Positions 1 to 4,842 of a stretch of DNA of 5,681 bases are shown piece by piece. How positions within the stretch are numbered: position 1 is the first letter of the stretch; every line of letters begins with the position of its first letter. Both the position numbers and the translations under genes were made by a program. Under the pieces are notes generated by a model. It was not told the origin of the DNA and did no database searches. It saw nothing but the letters and a program-made list of their open reading frames with translations. Origin of the DNA: an uncultured Acidimicrobiaceae bacterium (GTDB lineage Bacteria > Actinomycetota > Acidimicrobiia > Acidimicrobiales > Bog-793); NCBI GenBank assembly GCA_903907185.1, contig CAIVND010000078.1, forward strand, positions 1-5,681, read 5' to 3'.

Positions 1-947
1 GGAACAAGCGCGCCAAAACCAAGGGCCGAGGTGCCGTAGACGAAGTTCAAGAAGTTCATCACCGCAAAGCCTTGACCTCGCAATAAACGCATTGCGATGA
101 AGGGTTGCTCGGCACGCTCAGTGTGCCGCAGAAACAGACCAAGGAAGATAAGAGCGGCAAGTTCGGGCACGATCACCATTGGATCGGTCCACTTCGTACC
201 CGCCGAACCAAGTCGCGTTACCCCAAACATTGCGCTCAAGATCACCATTCCGAGCAGCATGACGCCGGGCAGATCGGCCTTTCGTTTAGCAACTGGAGGT
301 GATTCGGGAATGTACTTCAGCGCCAAGAAGATGAGCGCAATCCCGATTGGTACGTTGATGAAAAATATTCCGCGCCACGTCCAAAAGGTGACAAACAGGC
401 CGCCAAAGATCGGACCGACAATTCCGCCGAGCGGGAAGATGCTGGTGAACATTCCGAGCGCTCGGTCACGATCCTTCCCAAAACGATCCGCGACGATTCC
501 AGTTGCCGATGGCATAAAGGCTCCGCCGCCGACCGCCTGTACAGCTCGAAGTGCGACGAGCATATAGATATTGGTTGAGAATCCACAGAGCAGCGACGAT
601 CCAGTGAACAGCACGATCGCGTAGAGAAATACCTTTCGACGTCCAAATTGATCGGAGATCTTCCCCGCAAGTGGCATCGCCAAGATCGAGCCCAATTGGT
701 AGATCGTGATCGCCCATCCAGCCCAGTTGATCGTGGCATGAAGATCGTGGTCGATCGTGTGAAGCGCTGTTGCGACAATCGTCGCATCCATTGCACTCAT
801 GAACAGTGCAACCCCGCAGATCGAGAAGATGACGCCACGCGATGAGCCGGAGTTGTCATCTTCGCGCATCAATGGAGCGCGCTTTTTGAATGTCTTTCGC
901 TTCCCCGGTGGGATTGGCGAAAGTGGCGATTCAGACTCTGTGGCCAT
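1..947 (-). CDS. DHA2-type MFS transporter (EmrB/QacA-like), C-terminus cut off by the window edge
   Basis: Inner-membrane secondary transporter of the major facilitator superfamily. 315 codons are visible and the frame is still open at base 1. After a basic, soluble N-terminus (residues 1-36, with KRKTFKKR at 16-23) there are about eight hydrophobic spans, beginning near 38, 75, 105, 127, 164, 193, 226 and 257, and another starting near 295. Family signatures are in the right order: AMDATIVATAL (52-62, DHA2 TM1 motif), GKISDQFGRRK (95-105, motif A loop 2-3), ALRAVQAVGGG (132-142, motif B region), GGIVGPIFGG (174-183, motif C, typical of drug:H+ antiporters) and WRGIFFINVPIG (191-202). DHA2 proteins usually have 14 spans and around 500 residues, so roughly 40% is missing. 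The ATG at 945-947 has GGAG (955-958) seven bases upstream; upstream in frame only TTG codons precede a stop. It is transcribed divergently from the monooxygenase. Substrate is unknown; in this context uptake or export of an aromatic compound is an inference. Confidence 0.93.
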   Translation of the reverse strand, partial: MATESESPLSPIPPGKRKTFKKRAPLMREDDNSGSSRGVIFSICGVALFMSAMDATIVATALHTIDHDLHATINWAGWAITIYQLGSILAMPLAGKISDQFGRRKVFLYAIVLFTGSSLLCGFSTNIYMLVALRAVQAVGGGAFMPSATGIVADRFGKDRDRALGMFTSIFPLGGIVGPIFGGLFVTFWTWRGIFFINVPIGIALIFLALKYIPESPPVAKRKADLPGVMLLGMVILSAMFGVTRLGSAGTKWTDPMVIVPELAALIFLGLFLRHTERAEQPFIAMRLLRGQGFAVMNFLNFVYGTSALGFGALV

Positions 948-1004
948 CAACCGACTCCAAGATACGCCCGCCAACTCTCACGGCAGTTGTCCCATCATTG
1001 CAAC

Positions 1005-1024
1005 AAAGGAGGACAAATGCTCCT
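1005..1024 (+). promoter_or_regulatory. Perfect Shine-Dalgarno sequence embedded in a short hairpin
   Basis: AAAGGAGG (1005-1012) is a full anti-16S match, four bases before an ATG at 1017. AGGAG (1007-1011) pairs with CTCCT (1020-1024), a perfect 5-bp stem with an 8-nt loop GACAAATG that holds the start codon. Such a stem could mask the ribosome site of the small ORF. It could equally be a chance pairing; a 5-bp stem is weak on its own. Confidence 0.3.
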
Positions 1025-1082
1025 GAATGGACATTTCCTTACCCTACCTAAATACCGCTATCGTGAACAGTTGCCGCGCTAG
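1017..1082 (+). CDS. Possible 21-residue leader peptide upstream of the monooxygenase
   Basis: A short ORF starting MLLNGHFLTLPKYRYR and ending at TAG 1080-1082, preceded by the best ribosome-binding site in the window. It lies on the same strand as the monooxygenase, and its stop is 91 bases before that gene's ATG. The composition (two Tyr, three Arg, four Leu in 21) does not show a run of one amino acid of the kind used in attenuators. I recognise no homologous peptide. The only evidence is the strong Shine-Dalgarno and the position, so it may be a chance ORF. Confidence 0.22.
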   Translation: MLLNGHFLTLPKYRYREQLPR

Positions 1083-1173
1083 AAGGTACGCACTTGGGGC
1101 GTTCCTCATCGGTGAGCTGCACAGACAGATTTCAACGGAAAGTTGATCGTTCGCGGACTACGGAGGGACCTAG

Positions 1174-2766
1174 ATGGGCAAGCGCTATCAAGTTGTCATC
1201 GTCGGCGGAGGTCCAGTCGGCGTGTCGCTCGCGATTGAACTTGGACAACGAGGCATCGAGGTCGCAGTCGTCGAACGCCATCGAGATGTTGGCCGCATAC
1301 CAAAGGGCCAGGGATTAACCCACCGCTCACTTGAGCACTTTTATTTTTGGAACTGCGTTGAGGAGATCCGTAAAGCACGGGTTCTTCCGCCGGGTTATTA
1401 CATCGGTGGCATTGTCGCCCTCGGAAATGCGTTGAGCGACTACTGGTTTGATTCGGGAAAGGCGCGACTCAAGTTAGACGAGTACTTTTTCGAGCGAAAC
1501 GAGCGGCTGCCTCAGTACCTCACCGAACAGGTCGTACGTGCACGCGCCGCCAAGATCGAAAATGTCACGTTCTATTGGGAGCACACCGTCAAATCCGTTG
1601 AGCAAGATGAAACGGGAGTCCGCGTCGGGGCCACCGCAGAGCAATGGCCCTACGAAGATGTCGAAATTGAGGCCGACTACGCCGTTGGCTGCGACGGAAC
1701 TCGTTCCATCACGAACGTCAAGACTGGCACCGAACGACACGGCACCGATCTCGGCTATCGCATGTGCCTTGTCGTCTTCAAATCTCCTGAGCTCAACAAG
1801 ATCTTCGAACGGTTCGGCGAAAAGACCACCTTCCGAATCATGAAACCCAAGTACAACGGTGCTTGGCAGTTCTTTGGTCGCGTGGGAGTTGAGGCGGGCA
1901 CCTTCTTCTTCCATGCTCCAGTTGATCCGGGAACCACTCCAGGTGACACTGAGCACCTCTTGGCGATGATGTATGACGCGGTGGGCGCGGAGTTTGCAGT
2001 GGAGTTCGATCATGTTGGCTTTTGGAATCTCAAGGTTGAGGTAGCTGATACCTACCGTCAAGGACGGATCTTTATCGCTGGGGACGCTGCACACAGCCAC
2101 CCGCCCTATGGCGGGTTCGGCCTGAACTCGGGTCTTGAGGACATCACCAACCTTGGATGGAAGCTCGCTGCTCGGCTTGACGGCTGGGGTGGCGAGAGAC
2201 TTCTCGATACCTACAACGAAGAGCGTCGACCGATATTTCTCCAGACTGGTGAGGACGTCATCGCTGGAGGAATTCAAGCGGAGGGAAGGTGGCTCAATCA
2301 GCACAACCCAGAGCTTGACCTCGCGGACTTTGAAGCTGCATGGGCAGAGCTGGTGGAGTCCACCGATGATGCCTCGAACTATGAGGTGAACTACCAGGGT
2401 TCATCGATTGTGATCAATCCAGAAGGTGGGGAGACCGGAGTCCACTCCGAACACTTACTGAAGGCTCGTCCTGGTCACCACCTCGCGCCTCAGCTCCTCA
2501 GCTCCGGTCGCAACATCTTTGAAGAACTTGGACCGAACTTCACCCTCTTGGCCTTTGACGCATCCGACGGCGTCGTGGTTGAGTTTGAGGCTCAGGCCAA
2601 GATCCACGGTGTTCCACTCACGGTCATTCGGGACACCTATGAGAGCCCGCGTACGAAGTACGAATCTTCGATGATCCTTGTTCGGCCCGATCAATTCATT
2701 GCGTGGACCGGCGATGGCGCTGACGCCGATCCCGCATCGATCATCAAGACGGCCATCGCGGGTTAA
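1174..2766 (+). CDS. Class A FAD-dependent aromatic monooxygenase (hydroxylase)
   Basis: Soluble NAD(P)H-dependent flavoprotein of the p-hydroxybenzoate hydroxylase fold, expected to insert one oxygen atom from O2 into a phenolic or aromatic-acid ring. The 530 residues show the three family fingerprints: the FAD dinucleotide loop GGGPVG (11-16) followed by the ribose-binding acid in VVERH (E35); the DG motif VGCDGTRS (171-178); and the GD motif FIAGDAAHSHPP (300-311) running into YGGFGLNSGLEDITNL. The C-terminal part (about 430-515), beginning RPGHHLAPQ and ending ILVRPDQFIAWTGD, matches the thioredoxin-like domain of the phenol hydroxylase/MhpA/PgaE type; it has no cysteine, so it is structural, not redox-active. 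Length fits that subgroup. The ATG has GGAGGG six bases upstream. It is probably cotranscribed with ubiX, 127 nt downstream. Substrate cannot be read from sequence; neighbouring UbiX/UbiD genes suggest an aromatic acid or the phenol left by its decarboxylation. Confidence 0.93.
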   Translation: MGKRYQVVIVGGGPVGVSLAIELGQRGIEVAVVERHRDVGRIPKGQGLTHRSLEHFYFWNCVEEIRKARVLPPGYYIGGIVALGNALSDYWFDSGKARLKLDEYFFERNERLPQYLTEQVVRARAAKIENVTFYWEHTVKSVEQDETGVRVGATAEQWPYEDVEIEADYAVGCDGTRSITNVKTGTERHGTDLGYRMCLVVFKSPELNKIFERFGEKTTFRIMKPKYNGAWQFFGRVGVEAGTFFFHAPVDPGTTPGDTEHLLAMMYDAVGAEFAVEFDHVGFWNLKVEVADTYRQGRIFIAGDAAHSHPPYGGFGLNSGLEDITNLGWKLAARLDGWGGERLLDTYNEERRPIFLQTGEDVIAGGIQAEGRWLNQHNPELDLADFEAAWAELVESTDDASNYEVNYQGSSIVINPEGGETGVHSEHLLKARPGHHLAPQLLSSGRNIFEELGPNFTLLAFDASDGVVVEFEAQAKIHGVPLTVIRDTYESPRTKYESSMILVRPDQFIAWTGDGADADPASIIKTAIAG

Positions 2767-2789
2767 GGAACTTCAGTCTGCAATAAGTA

Positions 2790-2823
2790 GGCTGTCAAAG
2801 TTCACCTCGGGTGACATACAGCC
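2790..2823 (+). other. Nested stem-loop between monooxygenase and ubiX
   Basis: Outer arms GGCTGT (2790-2795) and ACAGCC (2818-2823) pair perfectly over 6 bp. Inside them TCACC (2802-2806) and GGTGA (2810-2814) form a 5-bp stem with a TCG loop, leaving an asymmetric internal loop of 6 and 3 nt. No U-tract follows, so it is not a standard intrinsic terminator. It could be a partial attenuator, a processing or stability element that sets different levels of the two products, or chance. Confidence 0.3.
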
Positions 2824-2828
2824 CGACC

Positions 2829-2897
2829 ATGACGGGAAACCAGATGATCCAAGCGTCCACGCCGTTCAAGTTCGAACCGAAGGCCACCCGGACATGA
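2829..2897 (+). CDS. Possible 22-residue upstream ORF overlapping the ubiX start (ATGA)
   Basis: ATG at 2829-2831 opens a frame, MTGNQMIQASTPFKFEP onward, whose TGA (2895-2897) overlaps the ubiX ATG (2894-2896) in the classic ATGA arrangement for translational coupling. There is no good ribosome-binding site in front of it, and ubiX itself has only a weak GAAGG ten bases away, which makes coupling attractive but unproved. No family recognised; chance is the leading alternative. Confidence 0.15.
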   Translation: MTGNQMIQASTPFKFEPKATRT

Positions 2898-3466
2898 CAC
2901 TGACCGGACGGCCGCGCCTGATCGTTGGTATGAGCGGATCAAGCGCACCGCAGTACGGGATCAGACTGCTTGAAGCTCTGCGCGAGTTGCAGAGCGTCGA
3001 GGTCCACCTCGTTATGTCCGACGGTGCAAAGACCTCGATCTCGCTTGAAACCGAGTCAGATCTCGATGAGATTCTTGCACTCGCTGATGTCGTATACGAC
3101 AGCCACAACCTCGCGGCGGCGATCTCGTCTGGATCATTTCAGACCATTGGAATGGCCGTCGTTCCCTGTTCGATGCGCTCGCTCTCTGCGATTGCAACTG
3201 GTAACTCCTCAGACCTTCTCTCGCGCGCAGCTGATGTGTGCCTAAAGGAACGTCGTCGGCTCGTACTGGCGACGCGCGAGACACCACTGAACCTCATCCA
3301 CATTCGGAACATGGAGACAGTCACCTTGGCCGGCGGAATAATCTGCCCGCCGATGCCAGCCTTTTATCATCGTCCGGCGACAATCGATGATCTGATCTCA
3401 CAGAGTGTTGGAAAGATCCTCGATCTCTTTGCTATCGAACACAAACTCTTCGATCGGTGGTCTTAA
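2894..3466 (+). CDS. ubiX: UbiX-type flavin prenyltransferase
   Basis: Cytosolic enzyme that joins a dimethylallyl group to reduced FMN, giving prenyl-FMN, the cofactor of UbiD-type decarboxylases. At 190 residues it has the normal family length and closely resembles E. coli UbiX along its whole length: RLIVGMSGSS (8-17) flavin phosphate loop, SLETES (50-55), AAAISSGSFQT (74-84), VVPCSMRSLSAIA (89-101), LLSRAADVCLKERR (108-121), LATRETPL (125-132) and PPMPAFYHRP (152-161). It has SSAPQYG where relatives usually have ASGAxYG. The ATG at 2894 is chosen because the first beta strand begins five residues later; the frame is open upstream to before the monooxygenase stop, but contains no ATG, GTG or TTG in the 127-nt gap. 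The nearest Shine-Dalgarno-like sequence is GAAGG, ten bases away. It follows the monooxygenase on the same strand and should serve the UbiD protein encoded at the right end of the window. Confidence 0.95.
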   Translation: MTLTGRPRLIVGMSGSSAPQYGIRLLEALRELQSVEVHLVMSDGAKTSISLETESDLDEILALADVVYDSHNLAAAISSGSFQTIGMAVVPCSMRSLSAIATGNSSDLLSRAADVCLKERRRLVLATRETPLNLIHIRNMETVTLAGGIICPPMPAFYHRPATIDDLISQSVGKILDLFAIEHKLFDRWS

Positions 3467-3489
3467 AAGACCAACGGTCCTCGAAGAGT
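3445..3489. terminator. Putative bidirectional terminator between convergent ubiX and amidohydrolase genes
   Basis: ACTCTTCGA (3445-3453) and TCGAAGAGT (3481-3489) are perfect 9-bp inverted arms. Between them lies a second palindrome, TGGTCTT-AA-AAGACCA (3458-3473), which contains the ubiX stop codon. The element sits exactly where the two genes meet, 12 bases past the amidohydrolase stop, as expected for a two-way transcription stop. On the minus strand the stem is followed by TTTGTGTT; on plus by the poorer GAAGTTTC. Lack of a real U-tract keeps confidence moderate. Confidence 0.5.
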
Positions 3490-3501
3490 GAAGTTTCGGA
3501 T

Positions 3502-4500
3502 CTAACTCGGGATGTTGAGCACCCGCTCCGCATTTTCATGAAACAGCGCGGCAGCAATCTCTGCGTGCTCCTCGACCGCCAAGATCGTCTCGCGGATAAA
3601 CATCTCGCCACCCTCTGAGCCATAGGGCGTGTCGGTCGCGAAGAGAAGGCGATCGGTTCCAAAGAACTCGAGCGCACAGGCGAGTGGGTGATGAGCACCA
3701 GAGAACACGGTGTCCCCGTAGAAATGCTGATAGGCAGCCATGGTCTCCTCGGCCGAAAAGTCCTCGGGGATTCCTTGGCTTCGACGCATGATCTCGTCCT
3801 CATGATGCAGCGTCAGACGGCCAGCAAGGTGAGGGACGATCCCACCCGCGTGGTGCGTCAAGATTGCGAGGTCGGGATGGCGGCGGAAGATCCCCGAATA
3901 GATCAACCTCGCCATACACACCGCGGTCTCGTAGGGCCATCCGAACTTCTGCCAAAGTGAGTACTTCGAGGTCTCTTCTGTCAGATAGTCAGGGAATGCT
4001 GCGGTGCGAGCTGGATGGATCCAGATCGGGACGCCGAGGCCGTCGAGGGCATCGAAGAAGGGAAGAAACTCCGGTTCATCGAGTGGACGGCCCTTCGCGT
4101 TGGTATAGATCTGCACACCAAGAGCACCGAGATCCTTTACCGATCGCTCTGCCTCAGCAATTGCGAACTCAACGTTGGGAAGCGAGACCTCTGCAGCAAA
4201 ACCGGTGAACCGATCGGGATACTTCGCGACAAGCTCAGCGAACGAGTCGTTGTTGCGCCGCGCCAGTTCACCGGCACCCTTGTCGTCAAGCCAATCAACC
4301 AGTGGTGGTCCCGTGAGCGTGAGGATCTGCTCGTAACCGGGGAAACGATCCATCATCTCGAGCCTCACGGCGATGTCCGCCACCGCAGGCCGGTAGGTGA
4401 AGTTCGGCGACTTCAAAAATCCGGGCATAACGTCTTGGAGCTTTGCCAAAACTGGCTCGGACAAAATATGCGCGAACGCATCGATCTTCCGTACGGTCAT
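3502..4500 (-). CDS. Amidohydrolase superfamily protein (Amidohydro_2, ACMSD-related)
   Basis: A 332-residue metal-dependent TIM-barrel enzyme. The superfamily branch includes ACMSD, gamma-resorcylate decarboxylase and several hydrolases or hydratases of ring-cleavage products, so a C-C bond decarboxylation or hydrolysis is likely, but the substrate is open. Visible landmarks: IDAFAHIL (6-13) at strand 1, PIWIHPAR (158-165, H162), AILTHHAGGIVPHLAGR (212-228, H216/H217) and LLFATDTPYGSEGG (285-298, D290, the strand-8 Asp). Strand 1 reads FxH (F9, H11) where the canonical metal motif is HxH. I chose ATG 4498-4500 because the barrel starts at residue 5 and GGGGG lies five bases upstream. An in-frame ATG at 4633-4635 with a much better AGGAG would add 45 residues; that segment is Arg/Trp-rich and does not look like part of the fold. 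The gene runs opposite to ubiX and the UbiD gene between which it lies. Confidence 0.9.
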   Translation of the reverse strand: MTVRKIDAFAHILSEPVLAKLQDVMPGFLKSPNFTYRPAVADIAVRLEMMDRFPGYEQILTLTGPPLVDWLDDKGAGELARRNNDSFAELVAKYPDRFTGFAAEVSLPNVEFAIAEAERSVKDLGALGVQIYTNAKGRPLDEPEFLPFFDALDGLGVPIWIHPARTAAFPDYLTEETSKYSLWQKFGWPYETAVCMARLIYSGIFRRHPDLAILTHHAGGIVPHLAGRLTLHHEDEIMRRSQGIPEDFSAEETMAAYQHFYGDTVFSGAHHPLACALEFFGTDRLLFATDTPYGSEGGEMFIRETILAVEEHAEIAAALFHENAERVLNIPS

Positions 4501-4632
4501 TGCGGCCCCCGATTGCATAAAATGATGACGGTACCATAACTCCACCGCAATTTTGCAATGAGATCTGAGCGGGAGTTGCACGATTTCGCCTCGCCATCTC
4601 GCCCTCTGGGATGTCCCCGACAACGAGAGACC

Positions 4633-4647
4633 CATTGGAATCTCCTG
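4633..4647 (-). promoter_or_regulatory. Strong ribosome-binding site and alternative ATG for the amidohydrolase
   Basis: On the minus strand CAGGAG (4647-4642) is followed after six bases by ATG (4635-4633), in frame with the amidohydrolase and 45 codons before the preferred start. Spacing and match are better than at the preferred ATG. Use of this start would give a 377-residue protein with a basic, non-conserved N-terminal extension. The site partly overlaps the first direct repeat, so a repeat-binding factor would sit on top of it. Confidence 0.3.
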
Positions 4648-4657
4648 AGCTAGCAAA
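4643..4657 (+). repeat. Direct repeat copy 1 (candidate operator)
   Basis: TCCTGAGCTAGCAAA. It matches a second copy at 4717-4731 in 14 of 15 positions. The core GCTAGC is self-complementary, so each copy could be half of, or a whole, dimer-binding site. Placement in the middle of a divergent promoter region favours an operator over a relic repeat, but no regulator is encoded in the window. Confidence 0.5.
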
Positions 4658-4716
4658 CGGTTTGTCTTCGCGATCCGCCTGAACTGCAAGAATAAGAAAT
4701 CGTGTAGTTCCAGCCA

Positions 4717-4731
4717 TCCTGTGCTAGCAAA
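4717..4731 (+). repeat. Direct repeat copy 2 (candidate operator)
   Basis: TCCTGTGCTAGCAAA, differing from copy 1 only at the sixth base (T for A). Start-to-start distance is 74 bp, close to seven turns of B-DNA, which would put both copies on the same face of the helix. It ends one base before the ATG of the small ORF preceding the UbiD gene. Confidence 0.5.
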
Positions 4732-4842
4732 ATGGATGGAGAATTGGTGATTCCACCTCGGAGAGGTCCTTCCTTCCAGGTGCCCGCCACCCTCTTGAAG
4801 ATGCCGGGACGACGCGACGTAGCGAGAGTTTGGACGGAATAA
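4732..4842 (+). CDS. Possible 36-residue ORF directly abutting the UbiD start
   Basis: ATG at 4732 opens a frame beginning MDGELVIPPRRGPSFQV and ending VARVWTE, with TAA at 4840-4842 immediately followed by the UbiD ATG (4843). No Shine-Dalgarno precedes it; the bases in front belong to direct repeat copy 2. It may be a leader whose translation feeds ribosomes to the UbiD gene, or just an open stretch: a stop occurs in frame at 4705-4707, so the total open length is modest. No homology recognised. Confidence 0.15.
   Translation: MDGELVIPPRRGPSFQVPATLLKMPGRRDVARVWTE

Larger units (their letters stand above)
948..1173. other. Divergent intergenic region between transporter and monooxygenase genes
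   Basis: These 226 bp separate two divergently oriented genes and so should hold promoters for both. What I can see is the ribosome-binding site of each flanking gene (GGAG at 955-958 on minus; GGAGGG at 1162-1167 on plus), a perfect AAAGGAGG at 1005-1012 leading a 21-codon ORF, and a short hairpin over it. I found no convincing -35/-10 pair on either strand; the best minus-strand guess (TTCACG, 15 bp, TAGGGT) has too short a spacer to claim. No regulator gene lies in the gap. Confidence 0.5.
4501..4842. other. Divergent intergenic region between amidohydrolase and UbiD genes
   Basis: 342 bp with no convincing gene. It must carry the promoters of the two divergent genes, though I see no strong -35/-10 pair; the best minus-strand guess is TATGGT as a -10 box upstream of the amidohydrolase. 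Contents I can point to are the 15-nt direct repeat pair (4643-4657, 4717-4731), a short palindrome GGGATGTCCC (4608-4617), a 5-bp hairpin ACCTC-GGA-GAGGT (4755-4767) in the presumed UbiD leader, an alternative amidohydrolase start with strong ribosome site, and a 36-codon ORF that abuts the UbiD ATG. Confidence 0.5.

Noticed and set aside
97..845. Several plus-strand and out-of-frame minus-strand open frames in the first kilobase
   Set aside because: All overlap the transporter reading frame, whose motifs and hydrophobic pattern are unmistakable; the others are Arg/Ser-rich shadow translations.
1049..1074. Minus-strand TTCACG-N15-TAGGGT as a transporter promoter
   Set aside because: Spacer of 15 bp and a poor -10 box; not distinguishable from background.
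981..1076. Loose inverted similarity CGGCAGTTGT / ACAGTTGCCG and GTTG...CAAC pairs as possible operators
   Set aside because: Only 8 of 10 positions match over a 76-bp spacer, and four-base arms are expected by chance.
1027..1146. 39-codon plus-strand ORF (MDISLPYLNTAIV onward) upstream of the monooxygenase
   Set aside because: The AAAGGAGG is 14 bases away, too far, and the sequence matches nothing I know; the frame at 1017 uses that site better.
1474..2304. 276-codon open frame on the minus strand inside the monooxygenase
   Set aside because: It is antisense to strongly conserved monooxygenase motifs and its translation shows no recognisable domain; a by-product of codon bias in the real gene.
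4295..4717. 140-codon minus-strand frame starting in the intergenic region
   Set aside because: Most of it overlaps the amidohydrolase N-terminus in another frame, it has no clear ribosome site beyond an overlap with repeat copy 2, and no recognisable domain.
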